In this document: piece after piece, positions 23,524 to 32,378 of the stretch
Layout of the letters: each line of letters starts with the position of its first letter
Position numbering within the stretch: the stretch's first letter is position 1
From: Hungatella_A sp034142505
GTDB taxonomy: Bacteria; Bacillota; Clostridia; Lachnospirales; Lachnospiraceae
DNA: 64,000 bases
Direction: 5' to 3'
Assembly (NCBI GenBank): GCA_034142505.1
Contig: JAWZDV010000042.1
Span: forward strand, 1-64,000
The notes under the pieces: generated by a model
Seen by the model: the letters and a program-made list of their open reading frames with translations, nothing else
Databases searched by the model: none
Told to the model about the DNA's origin: nothing
Made by a program: the position numbers and the translations under genes

Positions 23524-24513
23524 TTACGCTCCTAATGTAGCCGCCATCACCGCTTTGATGGTGTGCATCCGGTTCTCCGCCTCGTCAAATACCTTTGACT
23601 GGGCAGATTCGAACACCTCATCCGTCACTTCCATATCCTGGATGCCGAAACGGCCGCTCATCTCCTTGCCAATCTTTGTCTTCAAATCATGGAATGCAGG
23701 CAGACAGTGTAAAAAGATCGCGCTGTCCTTTGCATTTCCCATCACCGCTTTTGTCACTTTATAAGGGGTCAGCTCCCGGATTCTCTCTTCCCAAACCTCA
23801 TCCGGCTCGCCCATGGATACCCACACATCCGTGTAAATAACGTCGGCATCCTTGGTTCCCTCTTCCACATCCGCAGTCAGCGTGACCGTGCCTCCTGACA
23901 GCGCGGCATATTCCTCACACTGCTTCACTAAGTCCGCGTCAGGGAAATATTTTTCCGGCGCACAGGCCACAAAATGCATCCCCATCTTGGAACAGGCGAT
24001 CATCAGGGAATTGCCCATGTTAAAGCGGGCGTCACCCATATATACCAGCTTCACTCCCTTTAAATATCCAAGCTGCTCCCTCACCGTGAGTAAGTCCGCC
24101 AGCATCTGGGTCGGATGATATTCATTGGTCAGGCCGTTCCACACCGGAACACCGGCATATTTTGCCAGTTCCTCTACAATATCCTGCCCGAATCCGCGGT
24201 ATTCAATCCCTTCATACATCCGTCCCAGCACTCTCGCCGTGTCCGGAATACTCTCCTTCTTGCCGATCTGGGAGCCGGTTGGGTCTAAGTACGTGGTTCC
24301 CATACCCAAATCGTGGGCCGCCACCTCAAACGCACAGCGGGTGCGGGTGCTGGTCTTCTCAAAGATCAAAGCCACGTTCTTTCCTTTTAGCGTATCTGTC
24401 AGCACACCGTTTTTCTTCTTCTCTTTATACTCTGCCGCCAAATCCAGTAAATAGGTAATCTCCTCCGGTGTAAAATCCTTCAATGTCAGAAAACTCCTGC
24501 CCTTTAAATTCAT
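23524..24513 (-). CDS. argF: Ornithine carbamoyltransferase
   Basis: The carbamoyl-phosphate motif FEKTSTRTRCAFE, the HPTQ signature (NEYHPTQMLADLLT), the ornithine loop (VWVSMGEP) and FLHCLPAFHD identify an OTCase of normal length (329 aa). It forms citrulline from ornithine and carbamoyl phosphate. Two ARG boxes over its promoter indicate ArgR repression, favouring a biosynthetic ArgF role over catabolic ArcB. The small membrane protein and birA follow directly. Confidence 0.96.
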   Translation of the reverse strand: MNLKGRSFLTLKDFTPEEITYLLDLAAEYKEKKKNGVLTDTLKGKNVALIFEKTSTRTRCAFEVAAHDLGMGTTYLDPTGSQIGKKESIPDTARVLGRMYEGIEYRGFGQDIVEELAKYAGVPVWNGLTNEYHPTQMLADLLTVREQLGYLKGVKLVYMGDARFNMGNSLMIACSKMGMHFVACAPEKYFPDADLVKQCEEYAALSGGTVTLTADVEEGTKDADVIYTDVWVSMGEPDEVWEERIRELTPYKVTKAVMGNAKDSAIFLHCLPAFHDLKTKIGKEMSGRFGIQDMEVTDEVFESAQSKVFDEAENRMHTIKAVMAATLGA

Positions 24514-24549
24514 AATTCCATCCTCCGATCCTGTTACTATGTATTTTTA

Positions 24550-24593
24550 TGTATATTTATGCATTATTATAACCTGCAATGTATAAATATGCA
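24550..24593 (-). promoter_or_regulatory. Two ARG boxes (ArgR operator) upstream of argF
   Basis: TGTATATTTATGCA (24550-24563) and TGTATAAATATGCA (24580-24593) on the plus strand, centres 30 bp apart. Both fit the ArgR consensus of an A/T-rich dyad flanked by TGNAT and ATNCA. One overlaps the -35 and the other lies just downstream of the -10. Confidence 0.8.
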
Positions 24594-24594
24594 A
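24566..24594 (-). promoter_or_regulatory. Promoter of argF
   Basis: TTGCAT (24589-24594), 17-base spacer, TATAAT (24566-24571) on the leftward strand, bracketed by the ARG boxes. Confidence 0.75.
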
Positions 24595-24689
24595 CCTTTT
24601 TCTTTTTCAACAACAGGCCGCCAGGGGACAGTCCACTTCAGACGAATCCCCTGCAAAACTTCAACAAGCCTGCTTTGACGTTTCCCCAG

Positions 24690-25847
24690 TCAGCTCCTTC
24701 CCTCCAAAGGATGGTTTGCCTTTGCCAAATTCCTCTGAATCAGCCGCACCAGCTCGTCCACCGTGTAGATCCGAAACCGGCTGATTCTCATCTTTCTGGC
24801 AGCTGCCTCCAGAATGGCAAGATATAAATCCTTATAGTCCCAGTCTTCCTTCAATTTCAGTTCCACAGCCGCCGCCGGAAAGATCCGCTCCGTGTAATTC
24901 CGGTAACTTTCCAGATTCGCCATGGCTTCCTCATCCAGTTCCGGCTGGATATAAGCCTTCATCCATTCCAGTTCCGACATCATCTTGTCAAAATAATAGG
25001 CCTCCGTATTGGGTGCATCAATATAATACCACTTTCCGCACAATCCGTACAGGAGACGTTTGGCATCATAATACCCCAGCATCATATTCTTCCTGGCCCG
25101 CTTCTTGTCAAACTCCAAAATTCCGCCCAGATCCTGTCTCGGCGCAATATGATACACCGTGCAGTCCTCCGGAATCTCCGTCACCTTCTCGCTGTCAAAT
25201 CCCAGACCGTAAATGCGGATAATAATAATATCCTTATAGTCATGCTCTAACAGAACCGACGTCGGCACATTGTTCCAGCCGCCGCCGTCCATGTAGCGCT
25301 TGCCGTTCAGTTTCTCATTCTTAAACGCCGGGAAATAAGCGCTGGCCAGCAGCATATCGCCGATCTCCCCCTCCGGCGCTTCCTTCACATCCACCGTCAG
25401 AAGCCGCCTGTCACTGACCGAATAGGTGGTGATATACAGTTCCCGGTCGGAAGAGCGGATTTTTTCCTCGTCAATGGTTTCCTCTATCAGCTCCTTTAAG
25501 GGCGTGATATCAAACCCTTTGTCCTTCAAAATCCGCTTCGCGTCACTGACAAGACTGCCAAAATTCAGGGCTTTTAAATCCATCTTCATCACATTTTCAA
25601 TGACGTCGTCCTCCACGTCCATCACCTTGGAATAACTGATATTTTCCCAGATATACTCCGCTTTGTCAAGATCATCCATGCAAATCAGAGCGCCGTTCAA
25701 CGAGCCGACGGAAGCCCCGGCGATTCCCCGGATCTTGACTCCTGCCTCTCTCAGTGCCTTCCATGCGCCGATCTGATAAGACCCTTTCGCACCACCGCCC
25801 TCCAGCACAATGCCGTATTCCTTTGACAAATCCAGTTTCATCTCCAT
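24690..25847 (-). CDS. Patatin-like phospholipase (385 aa)
   Basis: Oxyanion motif GIVLEGGGAKGSYQIG, nucleophile elbow GASVGSLNGA (GxSxG) and the catalytic Asp in MDGGGWNNVP form the complete patatin dyad. The C-terminal 150 residues are Tyr/Glu-rich and helical with no recognised domain. Patatins are serine acyl hydrolases on phospholipids or lysophospholipids; no signal peptide is present, so it is cytoplasmic or membrane-peripheral. The ATG follows GGAGGCATG. It stands alone between argF and the SPFH/NfeD pair. The 90 bases after its stop hold an imperfect CAGGGGA/TCCCCTG hairpin but no T-run. Confidence 0.93.
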   Translation of the reverse strand: MEMKLDLSKEYGIVLEGGGAKGSYQIGAWKALREAGVKIRGIAGASVGSLNGALICMDDLDKAEYIWENISYSKVMDVEDDVIENVMKMDLKALNFGSLVSDAKRILKDKGFDITPLKELIEETIDEEKIRSSDRELYITTYSVSDRRLLTVDVKEAPEGEIGDMLLASAYFPAFKNEKLNGKRYMDGGGWNNVPTSVLLEHDYKDIIIIRIYGLGFDSEKVTEIPEDCTVYHIAPRQDLGGILEFDKKRARKNMMLGYYDAKRLLYGLCGKWYYIDAPNTEAYYFDKMMSELEWMKAYIQPELDEEAMANLESYRNYTERIFPAAAVELKLKEDWDYKDLYLAILEAAARKMRISRFRIYTVDELVRLIQRNLAKANHPLEGRS

Positions 25848-25914
25848 CGATCATGCCTCCCAGCATACTGCCTGCTCATCCGCCGCCTTCTGTCTTTGCT
25901 CTGCCTGAATGTTC

Positions 25915-25946
25915 AAAATAGGGCGCCTTAGATCAGGCACCCTATT
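25915..25946 (-). terminator. Intrinsic terminator of the NfeD/SPFH operon
   Basis: AATAGGGTGCC pairs with GGCGCCCTATT (11 bp with one G-U) around eight bases and is followed by TTTT on the leftward strand. Confidence 0.75.
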
Positions 25947-25977
25947 GGAATCTTTTTATGGTAATCTTCGACACTAC

Positions 25978-26913
25978 TTAGGAATCTTTGGCAACCTCCG
26001 TAATGGACTTCACAAGCCCCGCCATGTTCTGAATATCCGACGGGATAATAATCTTGGTCGCCTTACCGTCTGCCACCTTCATAAATGCTTCCAGGCTCTT
26101 AATCTGAAGCACTGCCATATCGGCGCCTGCCTCCTTGATGAAGCGGATACCGTCTGCATTGGCCTGCTGAATCTTTAAGATCGCCTCTGCCTGGCCTTCT
26201 GCCTCACGGATCTTCTTCTCCTTCTCAGCCTCTGCACGAAGGATGGCGGACTGCTTCTCAGCCTCCGCATCCAGGATAACAGATTCCTTCTTACCTTCCG
26301 CTACAAGGATGGTAGACTTCTTCTCACCTTCCGCACGAAGGATGGCCTCACGTCTCTCACGCTCTGCCTTCATCTGTTTCTCCATGGCATCCTGAATCGC
26401 CGCCGGGGGAATGATATTCTTTAACTCGACACGGTTTACCTTGATACCCCATGGGTCAGTCGCCACGTCCAAGGATGCTCTCATCTTCGTGTTGATGGTC
26501 TCTCTGGAGGTCAGTGTCTGGTCAAGCTCCAAGTCACCGATGATATTACGCAGGGTGGTGGCCGTCAGGTTCTCGATTGCCATGATCGGGTTCTCCACGC
26601 CGTAAGTAAACAGCTTCGGGTCGGTGATCTGGAAGAACACGACCGTATCAATTCTCATGGTAACATTATCTTTGGTGATAACCGGCTGCGGTGCAAAATC
26701 CACAACCTGCTCTTTCAAAATTACTCTCTTTGCCACACGGTCAATAAACGGAACCTTAAAATGAAGTCCCACGGACCATGTTCCCTGGTAAGCGCCAAGA
26801 CGCTCCACCACCAGCGCCTGTGCCTGCGGCACGATCTTGATACAGGATGTCAGCACCAGCAAAACGATAATTGCAATAATGATAAATCCAAAAAATCCTG
26901 CAAATATTCCCAT
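25978..26913 (-). CDS. SPFH/Band 7 (stomatin-like) membrane protein, QmcA type
   Basis: One N-terminal membrane segment (IIIAIIVLLVLTSCIKIVP), an SPFH domain (QALVVERLGAYQGTWSVGLHFKVP, VDFAPQPVITKDNVTMRID) and a long charged coiled coil of repeated AEAEK-type units (about residues 180-250) match stomatin/QmcA proteins. They oligomerise into membrane rings or microdomains and partner with NfeD. The nfeD-type gene lies just upstream in the same operon, supporting that pairing. Length (311 aa) is normal. Confidence 0.95.
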   Translation of the reverse strand: MGIFAGFFGFIIIAIIVLLVLTSCIKIVPQAQALVVERLGAYQGTWSVGLHFKVPFIDRVAKRVILKEQVVDFAPQPVITKDNVTMRIDTVVFFQITDPKLFTYGVENPIMAIENLTATTLRNIIGDLELDQTLTSRETINTKMRASLDVATDPWGIKVNRVELKNIIPPAAIQDAMEKQMKAERERREAILRAEGEKKSTILVAEGKKESVILDAEAEKQSAILRAEAEKEKKIREAEGQAEAILKIQQANADGIRFIKEAGADMAVLQIKSLEAFMKVADGKATKIIIPSDIQNMAGLVKSITEVAKDS

Positions 26914-26966
26914 GTTTTAATTCCCCCTGTTCTCTTGTTGTTATGATGATTTCTTTTTTCTCACCG

Positions 26967-27434
26967 TTATTTCGACTGCTTCGTTTCTGTCATTTTGTCT
27001 TTGCTTTCCATACTGCTCACAATCAGTTTCACGCCACGGACTTCCCGGATCACCACCTGCGTGCCTTCCGTATAAATGTCCTCATCCTGCATGGCCCTGG
27101 CCGTCCATTCCTGTCCGTTTACGACCGCCGCGCCTGTACTGTTTAAGTTGTTCACATCGGAAGTAATTCTTGCTGTTTTCCCTATGAGACTGTCTACATT
27201 GGTCTTTACCGTTCTGTTGTTTAAATACTTAGCTGCAAATGGCCTGGTAAAGAACAACAGGATAAAGGAGACAATGACGAATACCGCCAGCTGTACTTCC
27301 ACACTCGCACCAAACAGCGACAGAATAAACGCCAGCAGCGCACCTCCTGCAAACCAGATCGTAGTCAAAGCCATCGTCCCAATCTCGATACCAATCAGAA
27401 TCACAAAGGCAATTAACCAACAAACAGATGCCAC
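26967..27434 (-). CDS. NfeD-family membrane protein (partner of SPFH protein)
   Basis: The start is a GTG at 27434, eight bases after AGGAGG. Three or four hydrophobic segments (CWLIAFVILIGIEIG, IWFAGGALLAFILSLFG, VQLAVFVIVSFILLFF) precede an OB-fold C-terminal domain (DSLIGKTARITSDVNNLNSTGAAVVNGQEWTAR shortened here to its GKTARITSDV and GAAVVNGQEWTA parts), the NfeD C-terminal pattern. It is the short type lacking the serine-protease domain. NfeD proteins act with stomatin-like partners in membrane quality control or microdomain formation (family knowledge). Confidence 0.92.
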   Translation of the reverse strand: MASVCWLIAFVILIGIEIGTMALTTIWFAGGALLAFILSLFGASVEVQLAVFVIVSFILLFFTRPFAAKYLNNRTVKTNVDSLIGKTARITSDVNNLNSTGAAVVNGQEWTARAMQDEDIYTEGTQVVIREVRGVKLIVSSMESKDKMTETKQSK

Positions 27435-27522
27435 GTTACATTCCTCCTTCCCGATCATTCTTATGTGTTTTGATCATTCTTAATGCTATTCAAATTGCAT
27501 AAGAATATAATAATTTACAGAC

Positions 27523-27551
27523 ATTATACTATAATTTCATAAAATTAACAA
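27523..27551 (-). promoter_or_regulatory. Promoter of the NfeD/SPFH operon
   Basis: TTGTTA (27546-27551), 17-base spacer, TATAAT (27523-27528) on the leftward strand in an AT-rich intergenic stretch. Confidence 0.55.
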
Positions 27552-27581
27552 CAAAGATTCTATTAATAAGTTATTAAATCT

Positions 27582-28379
27582 CTATAACTTTAAAGAGATC
27601 TGTCTCCGTTGTCTCGCGGTTTCAAACATCAGGATGGAAGCGGCCACGGCTGCATTTAAGGATTCCACCTGGCCCAGCATGGGAATGCGGATGAAGGTGT
27701 CGGCCAGCGCGGCTGTCTCATCCGTCAGACCATTTGCTTCATTTCCAATCAGAAAACCGGTGCCACCTTGATAGTCTTCCTCATCATAGCTGTTTTTACC
27801 CGCCAGATGAGCTGCAAATACATGAATATTTTGGTTTTTTAACAGGTTCAGAGTCGTTTTCAAGTCATCCACATAGACAAACGGCACCCGGTAAATGGAA
27901 CCCATGGTGGAACGGATGACCTTTGGATTGTAAATGTCGGCGGTGGTGCTGTTCATGATGATTCCCGTCACGCCGGCCCCCTCTCCCGCTCTTAATATGG
28001 TTCCTAAATTGCCCGGGTCCTGGATGGTCTCCAGAATCATAATGTGGGCGGGTCCCGGTGCCTTTAAAATGTCATCCACTTTATATTCATACTGCTTCAC
28101 CAGCGCCAGAATTCCCTGTGGAGTCTGAGTATCGGACATGGCTTTTAATACATCGTCCGTCACCGTCTCTATTTTTTTTACATTCTTCATCATGGCCTTA
28201 TGGCTGCTGTTCGCCATGAATTTCTCCGTGGCGTAAACAGCATGGATGCGGTCTTTGGGAAGCTCTGAGAACATCTTCACGCCCTCCACCACAAACAGTC
28301 CCGTCTCTTTTCTGTATTTCGCTTTCCTGGTCAGCGCCGCCACCTGTTTTACCTGTGTGTTGCTGGTACTGCTTATCAT
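27582..28379 (-). CDS. TrmH/SpoU-family RNA 2'-O-methyltransferase (265 aa)
   Basis: The start is the ATG at 28379 (MISSTSNTQVKQ), 17 bases before the end of nadE and behind GAGAGGAAAA; the longer open frame reaches into nadE. Seen: an N-terminal substrate-binding domain (RKAKYRKETGLFVVEGVKM) and the SPOUT knot motifs: LETIQDPGNLGTILRAGEGAGV (motif 1), GFLIGNEANGLTDE (motif 2) and IPMLGQVESLNAAVAASILMFE (motif 3). The family methylates ribose in 23S rRNA or tRNA using SAM. The precise target cannot be deduced. Confidence 0.94.
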   Translation of the reverse strand: MISSTSNTQVKQVAALTRKAKYRKETGLFVVEGVKMFSELPKDRIHAVYATEKFMANSSHKAMMKNVKKIETVTDDVLKAMSDTQTPQGILALVKQYEYKVDDILKAPGPAHIMILETIQDPGNLGTILRAGEGAGVTGIIMNSTTADIYNPKVIRSTMGSIYRVPFVYVDDLKTTLNLLKNQNIHVFAAHLAGKNSYDEEDYQGGTGFLIGNEANGLTDETAALADTFIRIPMLGQVESLNAAVAASILMFETARQRRQISLKL

Positions 28380-28396
28380 AACTGTTTTTTCCTCTC

Positions 28397-30307
28397 TTAT
28401 TGTAAATGCTCCAGTTCCTCCAGCCAGATCCGGCCGCAGGCATCGCTTGGCATCCGCAGATCTCCACGGGGCGATACCGACACGGACCCCACCTTCGGGC
28501 CGTCCGGCAGACAGGAGCGTTTGAACTGCTGGCTGAAGAACCGGCGGTAGAATACTTTTAACCATTTGAGAATGGTTTCTCTTTCATAGATTCCCTCAAA
28601 GGCCTTCTCCGCCATCCAAAGGATCTTGGACGGCTCATATCCAAATCTCAATACATAGTAGAGGTAAAAGTCATGCAGTTCGTATGGCCCCACCAAATCC
28701 TCCGTCTTCTGGGCGATCACGCCGTCCTCCGGCGGAAGCAGTTCCGGGCTCACAGGAGTGTCGAGCACATCAAGAAGCACCTCGCTTAACTCCGCTTCCC
28801 CACAGGTATCCGCGTAATAACGGACCAGATGGCGCACCAGTGTCTTGGGAACGGAGGCATTTACCCCGTACATGGACATGTGGTCGCCGTTGTAGGTGGC
28901 CCAGCCGAGAGCCAGTTCCGACATATCCCCGGTGCCCACCACAAGACCGCCGGTCTGGTTGGCGATGTCCATGAGAACCTGGGTCCGCTCTCTGGCCTGG
29001 CCGTTTTCATAGGTCACGTCATGGTTGGATAAGTCCTGTCCGATATCGGCAAAATGCTGGGTTACGGAAGTCCTGATATCCACCTCTTTCAAAGTGGCTC
29101 CTAACTTCTGAGTCATGGTGCAGGCGTTCTGGTAGGTTCTGTCGGTGGTTCCAAAGCAGGGCATGGTCACGGCCACAATCTGCTCTCTGGGAAGCCCCAA
29201 AAGATCAAAGGCCCTGGCTGTCACCAGCAGTGCCAGAGTGGAATCCAGTCCGCCGGAAATGCCGAGCACCGCGCAGGAGGTATTGGTATGCCCCAGACGT
29301 TTTTTCAGTCCCATGGCCTGGATGGAGAGAATCTCCTCGCAGCGTTTCCGCCGCTCTGACTCATTCTTCGGCACAAACGGCGAATTGTCAATCGATCGCC
29401 TCAATATAACATCACGGTCCGGCAGTGTGAAGTTCACGGTATAATAGCCGCCGGTTGCTGCCGGGTGGGTGTTCATTCTTCGTCTGTCGATGGCGATTCT
29501 GTCCAAATCCATATCGGCGTATATGGTCTCATTCTGAAACCGCCTGGAGGCTGCCAGACAGATTCCGTCCTCGGCGATCAGGTTATGGCCGCCGAACACC
29601 AGATCCTGGGTGGATTCTCCCTCACCTGCATTGGCGTAAACATAACCGCAGACCAGCCTTGCGGACTGACCGGTGATCAAAGACTCCCGGTAAGTGTCCT
29701 TTCCCACGGTCTCGTCACTGGCGGAACAGTTTAAAACCACGGTGGCTCCCGCCAAGGTATGGGCAATACTTGGCGGACAGGGCGCCCACACGTCCTCGCA
29801 GATCTCCGCCGCCACGCAGAGTCCCGGCACGCTGCTGCACCGGAACAACAGATTCGTCCCCATAGGAACCAGGCCGTCCCGCCAGGGAACCATGGCAACC
29901 ATCGGACTGCCTGGAGTAAAATGTCTCACTTCATAAAATTCAGAGTAGTTGGGAAGATTGGTTTTCGGCACCAGACCGAGAAGTTTCCCGTCGGTGAATA
30001 CTGCCGCCACGTTGTAGAGCTTGCCGTTTTGCTGCCAGGGAAGTCCCACGGCCGTCAGCATCTCCATCCCCTCGGAACGGGTGACCAGACGGTCTAACTC
30101 CTCTTTTGCGCTTCGCAGCAAGGTATCCTGGAGGAATAAATCGCCGCAGGTATAGGCAGTTAAGCACAGTTCCGGAAACACCATGATATCGGCCTGGTTT
30201 CTGTTTCCCTCCTGCATCCTCTCGTAAATCTGGTCTGCATTGTATGCCGGGTCAGCCACCCGGATCTTCGGCGTTGATGCCGCCGTCCTGATAAATCCCT
30301 GTCTCAT
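28397..30307 (-). CDS. nadE: Glutamine-dependent NAD+ synthetase
   Basis: The N-terminal nitrilase-type glutaminase has Glu in VFPELCLTAY, Lys in KTNLPNYSEFYEVR and the Cys nucleophile in AAEICEDVWAP. The C-terminal synthetase has the PP-loop GISGGLDSTLALL, GTGDMSELALGWATYNGD and VPKTLVRHLVRYY. The 636 aa is the two-domain length that uses glutamine as nitrogen donor to amidate deamido-NAD. It lies between a MATE gene and the methyltransferase, all leftward with small gaps. Confidence 0.97.
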   Translation of the reverse strand: MRQGFIRTAASTPKIRVADPAYNADQIYERMQEGNRNQADIMVFPELCLTAYTCGDLFLQDTLLRSAKEELDRLVTRSEGMEMLTAVGLPWQQNGKLYNVAAVFTDGKLLGLVPKTNLPNYSEFYEVRHFTPGSPMVAMVPWRDGLVPMGTNLLFRCSSVPGLCVAAEICEDVWAPCPPSIAHTLAGATVVLNCSASDETVGKDTYRESLITGQSARLVCGYVYANAGEGESTQDLVFGGHNLIAEDGICLAASRRFQNETIYADMDLDRIAIDRRRMNTHPAATGGYYTVNFTLPDRDVILRRSIDNSPFVPKNESERRKRCEEILSIQAMGLKKRLGHTNTSCAVLGISGGLDSTLALLVTARAFDLLGLPREQIVAVTMPCFGTTDRTYQNACTMTQKLGATLKEVDIRTSVTQHFADIGQDLSNHDVTYENGQARERTQVLMDIANQTGGLVVGTGDMSELALGWATYNGDHMSMYGVNASVPKTLVRHLVRYYADTCGEAELSEVLLDVLDTPVSPELLPPEDGVIAQKTEDLVGPYELHDFYLYYVLRFGYEPSKILWMAEKAFEGIYERETILKWLKVFYRRFFSQQFKRSCLPDGPKVGSVSVSPRGDLRMPSDACGRIWLEELEHLQ

Positions 30308-30338
30308 ATGAACTCCTTCTATATCTTAATCTGACATC

Positions 30339-30380
30339 TATGGTTTATGATCAGTGGTTTACGATCTGTGGTTTGTGATC
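30339..30380. repeat. Three tandem 14-bp repeats
   Basis: TATGGTTTATGATC, AGTGGTTTACGATC and TGTGGTTTGTGATC lie head to tail in the gap between the MATE stop codon and nadE. They are degenerate, so not recent. Confidence 0.75.
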
Positions 30381-31756
30381 TATTGCTTCGATTTTACGGC
30401 CCCACCGGCATACCCTGGCAGCCAAGGCGCTTTAAAACAGTATACAATATCCATAAGCATTGTCGTAATCCAGGTAATGGGATAACACAGCAGAACCGCG
30501 TCGTAGCTTGGGAAAAACGGGACTGCGAAATTGATATAAATCATACGCAGAATACACATATTTCCCACCCCGATCAACATGGATACCATGGTCTTGCCGG
30601 CTCCGCGGAAACTGCCCATCAGGATATTATGCACCGTCATGGTCATATAAAACGGAAGCAGCAGATACATGGTCCGGTGTCCGTATTCCAGCACCGCCGC
30701 GTCCGAGGAGAAAATCCGCAAAACCCGGTCCACTCCGAAGAACAGCACCACCGACATGACCACCGTATAAACCGCGCCGATGGCAAGTCCCTGAACAATC
30801 CCCTTCTTGACTCTGGGAATGTTCCTGGCTCCCACGTTCTGGCCTGTAAAGGTGGTGGCCGCCATACAGAAGCTCTGGAGCGGCAGCATCACAAAGCCGT
30901 CGATTTTGCAGTAAGCGCCGAATCCGGCCATGGCTGCGGCGCCGTAGCTGTTGACATTGGCCTGCACAATCACGTTGGATAAGGAAATGATGGACTGCTG
31001 GATGCCGCTGGGAATGCCTATCTCCAGAATCCGTTTCATCATCCGCTTGTCAATCCTCAGCTTGGACAGTTCCAGCCGGTAAGACTCCTTGGAGCGGATC
31101 AGCGCCGCCATCACAAGCAGGGCCGAGATCATCTGCGCCGTAACCGTGGCATACCCCACACCGGCCACGCCCATGTGAAACACCACCACAAACACCAGAT
31201 CCAGAACGATATTGACTACCGACGACACGCATAAATAATACAGCGGCCTCCTGGAATCTCCCACCGCCCGCAGAATACCGGCACCCATATTATAGACCAG
31301 ATTAAACAGCGAACCGCCGAAGAAGATACGGAAATACACTACGGAGTTTGTCATAACCTCCTCCGGTGTCCCCATCCATCTGAGAATCGTAGGGGAAATC
31401 ACAATGCCGACTACCGTCAGCAGAATTCCCCCCAAAATACTGAGGGTCATACAGGTATGCACCGCCCAGTGAAGCTTCTGCTCCTCCTGCCCCCCGTAAT
31501 ACTGGGAAATGATCACGCCGGCTCCGGTGGCAATTCCCATAAACATACCAATAATCAGGTTAATCAGCGAGTTGCTGGAGCCCACCGCCGCCAGCGCCTC
31601 ACTGCCGATGTAATTGCCAACCACGACCGAGTCAACCGTATTGTACAACTGCTGGAATAAATTACCCATCAACAGCGGCATGGAAAATGCCAGCAGCTGT
31701 TTCCATATCACACCATCCGTCATCATGATGGTCTTTGTCTTATGACTTCCTCTCAC
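30380..31756 (-). CDS. MATE-family multidrug efflux transporter (458 aa)
   Basis: Twelve hydrophobic segments in two homologous halves, with the MATE N-terminal motif LLAFSMPLLMGNLFQQLYNTVD and GNYIGSEALAAVG. MATE pumps export cationic drugs or metabolites with Na+ or H+. The start is a GTG at 31756 behind AGGGGGA. It is the first gene of a leftward group with nadE and the methyltransferase and is divergent from the Rrf2 regulator. It differs clearly from the other three MATE proteins in this window. Confidence 0.93.
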   Translation of the reverse strand: MRGSHKTKTIMMTDGVIWKQLLAFSMPLLMGNLFQQLYNTVDSVVVGNYIGSEALAAVGSSNSLINLIIGMFMGIATGAGVIISQYYGGQEEQKLHWAVHTCMTLSILGGILLTVVGIVISPTILRWMGTPEEVMTNSVVYFRIFFGGSLFNLVYNMGAGILRAVGDSRRPLYYLCVSSVVNIVLDLVFVVVFHMGVAGVGYATVTAQMISALLVMAALIRSKESYRLELSKLRIDKRMMKRILEIGIPSGIQQSIISLSNVIVQANVNSYGAAAMAGFGAYCKIDGFVMLPLQSFCMAATTFTGQNVGARNIPRVKKGIVQGLAIGAVYTVVMSVVLFFGVDRVLRIFSSDAAVLEYGHRTMYLLLPFYMTMTVHNILMGSFRGAGKTMVSMLIGVGNMCILRMIYINFAVPFFPSYDAVLLCYPITWITTMLMDIVYCFKAPWLPGYAGGAVKSKQ

Positions 31757-31840
31757 AGCTTCAGTCCCCCTAATGTCCTATGCGATGCCCCTTTTAGCGT
31801 ATTGGTTTTTATTATACATCTTTTGCCAATAAAATGGAAG

Positions 31841-31869
31841 TTTACTTTTTCCATGCAATCGTGTACAAT
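31841..31869 (+). promoter_or_regulatory. Promoter of the Rrf2 regulator operon
   Basis: TTTACT (31841-31846), 17-base spacer, TACAAT (31864-31869), about 50 bases before the start codon. Confidence 0.5.
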
Positions 31870-31917
31870 ATGGATATCATACTAACTTGATAAGAAATAG
31901 GAAGGCGGTATTTTCAA

Positions 31918-32346
31918 ATGAAAATTTCAACAAAGGGACGGTATGCCCTGCGCATGATGTTGGAGTTTGCCCTTCACCCGGATGAATGTACCAAGATAAA
32001 CCAGGTCGCCAGACGGCAGGACATCTCGGAAAAATATTTAGAGCAGATTGTCACCATTCTCTCCCGTGCCGGCTACGTAAAAAGCATGCGCGGCGCCCAG
32101 GGCGGATATATGCTGACGAAAGATCCGTCGGAGTATACGGTGGGCATGATCCTGCGCCTGACCGAGGGAAGTTTGGCCCCTGTGGCCTGTCTTGATTCAA
32201 ACGAGCCCTGCGGACGGAGCAATACCTGCGTCACCCTCGATGTGTGGCGGCAGTTAAACGATGCCATCAACCAGGTGGTAGACCAAGTGACGCTGGCGGA
32301 CCTGGTAAAAGAACAGCTGGCGAAGCCAGGCTATACCCTGCTTTAA
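31918..32346 (+). CDS. Rrf2-family transcriptional regulator, IscR-like (142 aa)
   Basis: An N-terminal winged helix (MKISTKGRYALRMMLEFA, RRQDISEKYLEQIVTILSRAGYVKSMRGAQGGY) is followed by three Cys at positions 91, 98 and 104 (CLDSNEPCGRSNTC), the spacing of the 2Fe-2S ligands in IscR. It should therefore sense Fe-S status or cysteine supply. No isc/suf genes adjoin it; tcdA follows 32 bases downstream, suggesting co-transcription. Confidence 0.93.
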   Translation: MKISTKGRYALRMMLEFALHPDECTKINQVARRQDISEKYLEQIVTILSRAGYVKSMRGAQGGYMLTKDPSEYTVGMILRLTEGSLAPVACLDSNEPCGRSNTCVTLDVWRQLNDAINQVVDQVTLADLVKEQLAKPGYTLL

Positions 32347-32378
32347 CCAATAGTAGTATCCCCACAGGAGTCAACATT

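Noticed and set aside
30310..30380. 14-bp repeats as a CRISPR remnant
   Set aside because: No spacers; units are contiguous and degenerate.
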